A stretch of 5,936 nt of DNA from Candidatus Omnitrophota bacterium (GCA_014728785.1 WJKZ01000233.1:1-5936); one strand, 5' to 3'; positions 1 through 4,212 are shown, numbered from the stretch's first letter. Numbers and translations: made by a program. The notes: generated by a model not told the origin, from the letters alone.

Positions 1-256
1 GGACTGTAAGACCCCGCAAATAAGTTTATTGTATGGACGATTACCTTTTTGTTTTTTTTAGTTTTATTCTCTCCGAAGATATTATTCCCTGTTTTTTTGC
101 CGAAGAGGAATTCTTCGAAAAAGATTTAAATATTTTCATCTCTCAGTTTTCCGGTCGCCGGGAACTTAATTAAACCGTAAAGCCGGGATGAGCTAATATG
201 CCGGGGGATTCAAGAGCGTGCGGCTCCGGTTTATTTATTAGTTGCAAAATAAATAT
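1..256. other. Non-coding stretch with hairpins
   Basis: No open reading frame of useful length and no tRNA or rRNA signature is visible here. The stretch is AT-rich with GC-rich patches. It contains a hairpin at 94-122: CGAAGA 101-106 pairs with TCTTCG 112-117 around a five-base loop, flanked by a T-run and a matching A-run. It also has a short CCGG hairpin at 151-161 and the longer interrupted stem listed separately at 167-237. The T-rich run after the 94-122 hairpin is missing on both strands, so I do not call it a terminator. An upstream gene may end just outside the window, but nothing in the sequence proves it. Confidence 0.5.
167..237 (+). other. Intergenic inverted repeat, possible structured RNA or DNA element
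   Basis: TAAACCG (171-177) is complementary to CGGTTTA (227-233). After a three-base bulge, AGCCG (181-185) is complementary to CGGCT (221-225). Outside a T/T mismatch, 167-169 can also pair with 235-237. Together they make an interrupted stem of about 15 pairs closing a 35-base apical region that holds two GCCGGG words. The apex does not match any riboswitch consensus I can recall. The element lies just before a candidate promoter, so it may act as DNA or as the tail of an upstream transcript. The pairing is read directly from the sequence; a function is inference. Confidence 0.4.
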
Positions 257-270
257 TGCTATAGTAAGAT
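242..270 (+). promoter_or_regulatory. Candidate sigma-70-type promoter
   Basis: Two overlapping readings exist. One is an extended -10, TGC-TATAGT (257-265), which needs no strong -35. The other is TTGCAA (242-247) and TAAGAT (265-270) with a 17-base spacer, each box matching four of six consensus positions. Transcription would start near 270-276, only about 50 bases before the hairpin terminator at 317-352. No start-site evidence is available. Confidence 0.35.
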
Positions 271-283
271 TAATTTAAAGGAA

Positions 284-313
284 ATGAGAGTTAAGTTTTC
301 ACTAAAACGATAA
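284..313 (+). other. Nine-codon mini-ORF, possible leader peptide
   Basis: ATG at 284 opens a nine-residue frame, MRVKFSLKR, that ends with TAA at 311-313. A purine-rich AAAGGA (277-282) precedes it, but with only one base of spacing, which is closer than usual. The stop lies three bases before the stem of the terminator at 317. This is the geometry of a leader peptide in front of an attenuator, but so short a frame could easily arise by chance, and the residues show no run of a single regulatory amino acid. Confidence 0.2.
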
Positions 314-316
314 TTT

Positions 317-352
317 AAGTAACCTTCGGTGAGGGGGTTGCTTTTTTCTTTT
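317..352 (+). terminator. Rho-independent terminator
   Basis: AAGTAACC (317-324) pairs with GGTTGCTT (336-343), with one G-U pair. Two U-G pairs and one C-G pair can extend the stem inward to leave a five-base GGTGA loop. The 3' arm runs straight into TTTTTTCTTTT (342-352). It lies about 50 bases after the candidate promoter, so it would end either a short RNA of about 75-85 nt or a transcript entering from the left. It sits immediately before the ATG at 353, and it holds the only purine-rich site (GAGGGGG, 331-337) near that start. Confidence 0.55.
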
Positions 353-514
353 ATGATAAAAAAAATAATTATACTGGTTTTAGTCGTCTGGGGTCTTGTG
401 TTTTTTTACCGGCATTTCGTAGCCGGTACAACCGCCCCTTTTTTTAAGAGCCACAAAACTTCTTTTGAGTATCACAGTAACCCTACACCGTCTTTGGAAA
501 AAGTTCCTGATTGA
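353..514 (+). CDS. Small single-pass membrane protein, 53 aa, unknown function
   Basis: I do not recognise this protein. Starting at ATG 353 it has a short basic N-terminus (MIKK), one strongly hydrophobic helix at about residues 5-19, and then a polar tail of about 34 residues rich in Ser, Thr, Pro and His. It looks like a signal-anchored protein with its tail outside the cytoplasm. An in-frame GTG at 329 would add eight residues, but it lies inside the terminator hairpin and has no ribosome site, so I prefer the ATG. The ribosome site is poor: the nearest purine run, GAGGGGG at 331-337, is 15 bases upstream. The stop is TGA. The protein-like composition argues for a real gene; the weak start and the terminator in front argue against. 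Confidence 0.45.
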   Translation: MIKKIIILVLVVWGLVFFYRHFVAGTTAPFFKSHKTSFEYHSNPTPSLEKVPD

Positions 515-626
515 GGGTTTTTGGTTTTTCAGGCTATATTTTTGCTTGCGCTAAGGGTCGATTTTAAAGCTTGTAGCCGGGAGTATTCAGGATAAGGTTA
601 TTAGAGGCGTTTAAATAAGGAGGGTT

Positions 627-827
627 ATGAAGTTGAGTCTTTTAGAAAAAGTTACTTTTATATTAGTTCCCTGGTTTTTTGGAATATTTCTTTCTCTCTG
701 TGCTGTAATACTATCTTTTACCAGAGGGGACCCTATGGCTACGATTATTTTTATATGTTCGGGTTTCATAGTAATATCTCTGTACTGTGTCTGTTCTCTT
801 TTAGCTAAGATTATCGAAAAACAATAA
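627..827 (+). CDS. Small two-helix integral membrane protein, 66 aa
   Basis: I do not recognise a family. Two hydrophobic segments, at about residues 9-31 and 36-59, are joined by a short polar turn (TRGDP, residues 31-35), and both termini carry lysines, which suggests a hairpin with both ends in the cytoplasm. Four cysteines (25, 44, 54, 56) all fall within the membrane part. The start is well supported by AAGGAGG at 617-623, a consensus ribosome site, though the spacing of three bases is short. The 112-base gap upstream has no clear promoter. The next gene begins 54 bases after the stop on the same strand, so co-transcription is plausible. Confidence 0.7.
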   Translation: MKLSLLEKVTFILVPWFFGIFLSLCAVILSFTRGDPMATIIFICSGFIVISLYCVCSLLAKIIEKQ

Positions 828-881
828 ACTTCTATTAGGCAACCTAAAAAAACAGAGCTCCGGGCTTAAAGAAGTGATAAT

Positions 882-1151
882 ATGAGGTTATTTTTGATTG
901 TCTGTGTGTTGTTTTTGCTTTCAGGTTGTGAGAGCCACTGGGAAGGTGTTTATTATCCCCGCGGTGCAGATGAAACTAATAACTATTGGCGGAGGAGTCC
1001 TTATTTTGACAATAAGAGTGAATGTGTAAAATGGTGCGAGCAGCAGGATGAAGAATTTTATTCTGCCTCCTCTTCGTGTTTATGCGGCCAGGATTGTGCC
1101 CCCGGTGCAACAGGTTTAAAAGATTGCAGGGAAGTCGTAGATGTCTATTAG
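882..1151 (+). CDS. Small cysteine-rich lipoprotein, 89 aa
   Basis: This is an exported, lipid-anchored small protein of unknown function. The signal peptide MRLFLIVCVLFLLSGC ends in a good lipobox (L-S-G-C), so Cys16 would be lipidated and become the mature N-terminus. The 73-residue mature part starts with an aromatic stretch (W20, Y24, Y25) and carries six more cysteines at 48, 52, 66, 68, 72 and 82. The even number and spacing (C-x3-C-x13-C-x-C-x3-C-x9-C) suggest a compact disulfide-bonded domain. The ribosome site is weak (GAAGTG, 871-876). Its last 11 bases overlap the start of the next gene in another frame, a strong sign of translational coupling. Zinc binding by the cysteines is a less likely alternative for an exported protein. 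Confidence 0.8.
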   Translation: MRLFLIVCVLFLLSGCESHWEGVYYPRGADETNNYWRRSPYFDNKSECVKWCEQQDEEFYSASSSCLCGQDCAPGATGLKDCREVVDVY

Positions 1152-1833
1152 TCCGAAAGTAAGAATACTTTTTCTGCTTATTTTTGTTCTTACCCTTTTT
1201 TATATCAGCAGTTTTTCCTATGCCGGGGCGGGAAATTTTATCCCCGAAAAAGTACGCTATGAAGGCAAGACCTATGTTTATGCGCCTTTTCACTCGCAGA
1301 GAGACCGGGTATTTGAGATTAACCTGGATGAAGAACCGGGTAATGAAGTTTTTATCTCTTTTGCCGCTATCCCGGGCCGGGATTCAGGCAAGGAGCAATT
1401 TTTTCATTTCTGGCAGATTCTTGATTCAGGAGATAACGGTTATGAGGCAGTACAGACAGAGAGGTCGCGGGGTTTGCCCGGCGAGGTGTATTTTAAAGAT
1501 TTAAACTCCGACGGGGAGAAAGAAATTTTTGTTTTTACCACAGGCTACGGTCAATATCTCCGTCTGGCAGTGTATTCTTACCGTGAAGGAAGGTATGTGA
1601 ACATATGGGAGGGAGAAAGTATTTGCGGGATAAAGCTGGAGCTGGAGGCTACACCTCCTGTTATAAAGGTGGCTAGTTCAAGCTGGGGAGGAAAAGTCAT
1701 TGACGAAGAAGGACGGCAGCTGGACTGGTGTTTTGCCGCGGAGCCCTTGTATGCGGTTTATGCATGGGAAGATAATAATTTTTTATATAATGAACAGAAA
1801 AGCAACTATGAACCGCTCAAGAGTTTGCGGTAA
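1141..1833 (+). CDS. Exported protein with FG-GAP/VCBS-like calcium-loop motifs, 230 aa
   Basis: The N-terminus has a basic start, a hydrophobic core (residues 9-24) and a signal peptidase I site after SYA (residue 28), so the mature protein of about 200 residues should be periplasmic or secreted. DLNSDGEKE at 120-128 fits the D-x-N-x-D-G-x-x-E loop typical of FG-GAP/VCBS blades, which often bind calcium. A degenerate relative, NLDEEPGNEVF, lies at 61-71, and both are followed by a beta-type stretch (VFISF, IFVFT). It is too short for a full seven-bladed propeller, so it may be a partial or divergent blade array. AGGGAAG (1128-1134) is a fair ribosome site at six bases. It overlaps the lipoprotein gene by 11 bases, suggesting that the two act together at the envelope. 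The ligand is unknown. Confidence 0.8.
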   Translation: MSISPKVRILFLLIFVLTLFYISSFSYAGAGNFIPEKVRYEGKTYVYAPFHSQRDRVFEINLDEEPGNEVFISFAAIPGRDSGKEQFFHFWQILDSGDNGYEAVQTERSRGLPGEVYFKDLNSDGEKEIFVFTTGYGQYLRLAVYSYREGRYVNIWEGESICGIKLELEATPPVIKVASSSWGGKVIDEEGRQLDWCFAAEPLYAVYAWEDNNFLYNEQKSNYEPLKSLR

Positions 1834-1844
1834 AGGAAATATTT

Positions 1845-1868
1845 ATGGAAAGAATGAAAGGAGATTAA
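1845..1868 (+). other. Seven-codon mini-ORF abutting the next gene
   Basis: ATG at 1845 begins MERMKGD and stops at TAA 1866-1868. The next gene's ATG follows directly at 1869, in the same frame. AAGGA (1833-1837) stands seven bases before the mini-ORF start, and the mini-ORF itself contains the strong ribosome site of the following gene. It could couple translation to the upstream gene, or be chance or the relic of a longer N-terminus. Confidence 0.2.
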
Positions 1869-2321
1869 ATGCTGGCTAAGAAATTTGCCTTAGGATTCGG
1901 AATAGCTGTAATATTTCCTTTACTTATTCATTATGGGGTAAGCACTTTCAGTCCGCCTCCCGAATGGGAGGATTACTATGATTCAGATTATTACCGGATT
2001 TACAAAGAAGCGGGTGAAGAGGAAAAGAAAGAATTAGAACAGAAAAGAAAAGAGCAGACAGAAGATTACAACAGGGCCAGGAAGCGTTTCCAAAAACATC
2101 TTTTTGCAGCAGCGGTCCCTTTGGGGTTAGTTGCGATTATCACCGGTTCCCTGACAGGGGTGCCGGCTATAGGTACTGGTTTAATGTTCGGGGGGATATT
2201 CAGCCTTATTGACGGGTATGCCTTGTACTGGTCGGAATTACAACACTGGATGAGGTTTGTGTCTTTATTGGTTGCGTTTTGCGTATTAATCTTTATAGGC
2301 TATAAGAAACTTGCCAGATAG
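1869..2321 (+). CDS. Integral membrane protein with four helices and a charged loop, 150 aa
   Basis: Predicted segments are helix 1 at about residues 6-27, a long highly charged stretch at 31-76, helix 2 at 78-97, helix 3 at 100-120 and helix 4 at 128-145, ending in a basic tail (KKLAR). The charged stretch begins PPPEWEDYYDSDYY and continues as a Glu/Lys/Arg-rich probable helix or coiled coil. The GTGLMFGGIFSLIDGY motif at 102-116 is glycine-rich and probably intramembrane. I have a memory of similar uncharacterised proteins in candidate-phylum genomes but know no function. The start is secure: AAAGGAGA (1857-1864) stands four bases before the ATG. It lies 35 bases after the FG-GAP-like gene and 55 bases before the DUF192 gene, consistent with one transcript. 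Confidence 0.85.
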   Translation: MLAKKFALGFGIAVIFPLLIHYGVSTFSPPPEWEDYYDSDYYRIYKEAGEEEKKELEQKRKEQTEDYNRARKRFQKHLFAAAVPLGLVAIITGSLTGVPAIGTGLMFGGIFSLIDGYALYWSELQHWMRFVSLLVAFCVLIFIGYKKLAR

Positions 2322-2376
2322 CAGGCTACAGGTCTTTTTCCTCTTATTTCCCTGCCCCGGGACCTTACTTTTTAAG

Positions 2377-2808
2377 ATGAGGGTAGTTTTTTTTGTGTTT
2401 TTCTTGAGCTTGTGTTTTTCCCTGGGGGCAGACACCCTCAGCAAGGAGACGGTGAAGATAGAGATAGGCGGCCATATTTATACTTTTGAGGTTGCCGATT
2501 CAAGAGAAGAACGGCTTAAAGGGCTGATGTTCAGAAAAGAGCTTGCAGGTACAAGCGGTATGCTTTTTGTGTTTGAAAAGGCGGATTATCTAAAATTTTG
2601 CATGGACAATACCTTTATACCCCTCGATATCGCTTTTCTCAGCCCTTATCTGGAAATACTGGAAATACAGACCATGGAGCCGATGAGTAACAAGGTTACC
2701 ATTTCTTCCGTCAAAGCTCTTTATGCGCTTGAAGTAAAGCAGGGATTTTTTAAAGAAACGGGCCTGGATATAGGCGATACCGTAAAGATAGTAGGGGAGA
2801 AAAATTAA
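2377..2808 (+). CDS. Exported DUF192 family protein, 143 aa
   Basis: DUF192 proteins are small beta-rich proteins of unknown function, often exported. The family hallmarks appear in order: R-x2-GLM-x-R (46-53), GMLFVF (61-66), the core box F-C-M-D-N-T-x-I-P-L-D-I (74-85) and YALE (116-119) followed by a closing GD-x-V segment. The usual tryptophan of the FWM-x-NT box is replaced by Cys75. A signal peptide covers about residues 1-18, with cleavage near SLG/A. The open frame extends upstream to a TTG at 2311, but that would add a poor N-terminus and overlap the previous gene. I choose ATG 2377 because it gives a clean signal peptide, although its ribosome site is weak. The stop overlaps the stop of the convergent glycosidase-like gene. 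Confidence 0.9.
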   Translation: MRVVFFVFFLSLCFSLGADTLSKETVKIEIGGHIYTFEVADSREERLKGLMFRKELAGTSGMLFVFEKADYLKFCMDNTFIPLDIAFLSPYLEILEIQTMEPMSNKVTISSVKALYALEVKQGFFKETGLDIGDTVKIVGEKN

Positions 2809-2822
2809 TCCCTTTTCTTTTT
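2793..2822 (+). terminator. Rho-independent terminator spanning the DUF192 stop codon
   Basis: AGGGGA (2793-2798) pairs with TCCCTT (2809-2814), one pair being G-U. The ten-base loop contains the stop codon, and the T-rich tail TTCTTTTT (2815-2822) follows. It would end the + strand transcript while lying partly inside the coding sequence of both convergent genes. The minus-strand reading has no T-tail, so no terminator for the opposite gene is evident. Confidence 0.55.
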
Positions 2823-3809
2823 GTAACCGATTGTTTTGTAAAGATAGGGTGAGGCAGTAAGATAAGGCGGCTTTTTAATTTCTTTAAGCCAGCGGTTTTT
2901 TATTTTTGGATTCGCCTGTACGCGTGCATCGAGCCACCCCTGCTCTTTCCACATAGGCATACTTTCCCAGTCGGAATTTATATAACACACGGCTTTTACC
3001 TTGTTGTTTTTTATAAATTCAAAAAAAGGTTCAAACCATCTCTTCCAGGCGTAATCGGCATAGCGGGTACCTACACCCCTGGGGGTAGCTTCACCTATCA
3101 TTAGAGGTTTGTTTAGCTTTTCGGCGAGCTCAACTACTCTTTCGGTGTATTTTGTTACAGGGTAAAAATAGGATAAACCTACCCAGTCTACGTAATTGTT
3201 TCCCGGGTACCACTCAATCGGCGGTCTGTAAGAGTAGCAGCCGCAGGAATGCCATACATAGGCGACATTTTCCACTTTATCTTTTCTCAGCCGGTCTACT
3301 ATATAGCGGTAAGCTTCGATATATTTTTCGGGTTTATATGAATTCTGAGGCAGGTCAAACTCATAGCCTATCCGCAGATATACCGGTCTCTCTGAATTTT
3401 TTATCCAGCGGGAAAGTTTATCAATATTCTTATCATACTTATGGCTTAAAATTTCCTCCAGTGCTCCTGTCATATAAAGCCCTAATTGTATGACTGTGTT
3501 AGGGTATTTCTCAACCAGGCATTGAAAGCATTGGGGGCCGCTACCGTAATCTACGGGTAAATAAATCCCTTTACATTCCTGAATTGATGTATAGACCATA
3601 AACCCTGCCGGGACCGTACCGGTATTATTTATATATTCTTCAATGGTGTCGTTATCCTGACCTACTATAAAAATTATTTTTCCCGGCGGGGGTGCGAATT
3701 TTGCCTTTTTGAATTCCTGCCTTAAGCAGCCCGGCAGGACAGAAAGGATGAAAGCAACTGTTATTGATGAGGCAAATTTCAAAGACCGTACGGAGGGATA
3801 TTTTTCCAT
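2805..3809 (-). CDS. GH26-like glycosidase-fold lipoprotein, 334 aa
   Basis: Probably an envelope-anchored glycan-active protein with a clan GH-A type barrel, most like glycoside hydrolase family 26 (beta-mannanases and relatives). The signal peptide ends in a V-L-P-G-C lipobox, lipidating Cys28, followed by a Lys/Pro-rich linker. PVYLRIGYEFD (142-152) supplies a likely acid/base Glu150, NVAYVWH is at 181-187, WYPGNNYVDWVGLSYF is at 200-215, and PLMIGEATPRG (235-245) supplies a likely nucleophile Glu240. Classical GH26 mannanases have His before the acid/base Glu; here it is Tyr149, so mannan specificity should not be assumed. Other cysteines are 79, 94, 97, 189, 191 and 275. It is transcribed from the promoter at 3880-3907, divergently from htpG, and converges with DUF192. 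The start is the first ATG, with no clear ribosome site. Confidence 0.8.
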   Translation of the reverse strand: MEKYPSVRSLKFASSITVAFILSVLPGCLRQEFKKAKFAPPPGKIIFIVGQDNDTIEEYINNTGTVPAGFMVYTSIQECKGIYLPVDYGSGPQCFQCLVEKYPNTVIQLGLYMTGALEEILSHKYDKNIDKLSRWIKNSERPVYLRIGYEFDLPQNSYKPEKYIEAYRYIVDRLRKDKVENVAYVWHSCGCYSYRPPIEWYPGNNYVDWVGLSYFYPVTKYTERVVELAEKLNKPLMIGEATPRGVGTRYADYAWKRWFEPFFEFIKNNKVKAVCYINSDWESMPMWKEQGWLDARVQANPKIKNRWLKEIKKPPYLTASPYLYKTIGYKKKRD

Positions 3810-3839
3810 AAGTTCTATGGTTATTTGATTTAATTAACC

Positions 3840-3860
3840 AAAATCCCCTTAGGGTATTTT
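3840..3860 (-). repeat. Palindrome in the leader of the GH26-like gene
   Basis: AAAATCCCC (3840-3848) and GGGTATTTT (3852-3860) form nine possible pairs with one mismatch around a TTA loop. It lies between the predicted start of transcription (about 3873) and the ATG at 3809 on the minus strand. It could be an operator or an RNA hairpin about 30 bases before the start codon. Confidence 0.35.
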
Positions 3861-3879
3861 GCTTATTTGCCTTTTCTAA

Positions 3880-3907
3880 ATTATATCACCATCGCCACAT
3901 AGGGCAA
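3880..3907 (-). promoter_or_regulatory. Sigma-70-type promoter for the GH26-like lipoprotein gene
   Basis: On the minus strand a perfect TATAAT (plus positions 3880-3885) lies 16 bases from TTGCCC (3902-3907), which matches four of six -35 positions. Transcription would begin near 3873, giving a leader of about 60 bases before the ATG at 3809. The spacing and the perfect -10 make this the best promoter on this strand. Confidence 0.6.
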
Positions 3908-3927
3908 AGGGACTTAGAAAGGTGCCA

Positions 3928-3983
3928 AAAATAAACCGCAAGGCTTAATGCCTTCTGTCTGTTTAATAAAACCGGTTTATTTT
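3928..3983. repeat. Nested inverted repeat
   Basis: AAAATAAACCG (3928-3938) is perfectly complementary to CGGTTTATTTT (3973-3983), an 11-pair outer stem. Inside it AAGGC (3940-3944) pairs with GCCTT (3950-3954) around TTAAT. Each outer arm runs into A/T-rich sequence on its far side, so an RNA from either strand would show a T-rich 3' arm, loosely like a bidirectional terminator, though the outer stem is AT-rich. The 3' arm shares the word CCGGTTTATTT with the inverted repeat at 167-237. Confidence 0.5.
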
Positions 3984-4017
3984 AAGGGGTGATTCCTGCC
4001 GCACAAGGGGTTATTCC
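3984..4017. repeat. Pair of 13-base direct repeats, 21-base period
   Basis: AAGGGGTGATTCC (3984-3996) and AAGGGGTTATTCC (4005-4017) match at 12 of 13 positions, and their starts are exactly 21 bases apart, close to two helical turns. That places them on the same face of the DNA, as is common for paired activator or repressor sites. A weaker third copy, sharing AGGGGT, starts at 4030. They lie between the two divergent promoters, so they could influence either gene. Confidence 0.5.
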
Positions 4018-4124
4018 GGAGCCAAAGACAGGGGTTTAAGGTAATTATTTTTAACTTTCCTTTAGGGCGGTTTAGTGGTAAAATCTTTTTTGCCGGTTTA
4101 AACTTATATCCTGCGGTAAATCTG

Positions 4125-4154
4125 TTGCCTTTCGCCCGCGTAAACTTGTATAAT
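4125..4154 (+). promoter_or_regulatory. Sigma-70-type promoter for htpG
   Basis: TTGCCT (4125-4130, four of six -35 positions) and a perfect TATAAT (4149-4154) are separated by 18 bases. The start would fall near 4161, giving a leader of about 52 bases. No sigma-32-like boxes and no CIRCE operator are visible, so control by a heat-shock sigma factor or by HrcA is not supported by the sequence. Confidence 0.6.
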
Positions 4155-4195
4155 TATATGTGCCAGGTCAGGTTTGGGCTGAATAGTTATTGGCC

Positions 4196-4202
4196 GGGGA
4201 GG
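4196..4202 (+). promoter_or_regulatory. Ribosome binding site of htpG
   Basis: GGGGAGG stands ten bases before the ATG at 4213, which is slightly long. A nearer ATG at 4203 opens only an eight-codon frame in another phase, so it is not the start. The Hsp90 homology begins within a dozen residues of 4213, which fixes the start. Confidence 0.6.
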
Positions 4203-4212
4203 ATGATTTTCG

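Larger units (their letters stand above)
3810..4212. other. Divergent intergenic region between the GH26-like gene and htpG
   Basis: This 403-base gap contains no credible protein gene. Reading left to right it holds a palindrome in the minus-strand leader (3840-3860), the minus-strand promoter (3880-3907), a nested inverted repeat (3928-3983), two 13-base direct repeats (3984-4017) and the htpG promoter with its leader (4125-4212). AGGGGT occurs three times, starting at 3985, 4006 and 4030. I found no CIRCE element, no Mu- or IS-type ends and no tRNA. Confidence 0.7.

Noticed and set aside
167..237. A known riboswitch (c-di-GMP, fluoride, TPP, purine)
   Set aside because: Compared from memory, none of the conserved core words is present in the required order. 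A covariance-model search would be decisive: a significant hit would overturn this.
976..1293. Minus-strand open frame of 105 codons
   Set aside because: It lies opposite two well-supported + strand genes, has a basic low-complexity composition and no ribosome site.
1184..1504. Second + strand frame of 106 codons inside the FG-GAP-like gene
   Set aside because: Shadow frame of 1141-1833, which has a signal peptide, a ribosome site and family motifs.
2311..2376. Longer start for the DUF192 gene at TTG 2311
   Set aside because: It would put a cysteine/proline-containing extension before the signal peptide, overlap the previous gene and lack a ribosome site.
3152..3493. + strand frame of 113 codons opposite the GH26-like gene
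   Set aside because: It is antisense to conserved glycosidase motifs; the product shows no domain or signal.
3928..4017. CRISPR or insertion-sequence remnant
   Set aside because: There are only two imperfect direct copies with an eight-base gap, and no transposase fragment or target duplication is visible.
4018..4212. CIRCE operator or sigma-32 promoter before htpG
   Set aside because: Neither the TTAGCACTC/GAGTGCTAA repeat nor CTTGAAA with CCCAT-type boxes is found; the visible boxes are ordinary sigma-70 type.
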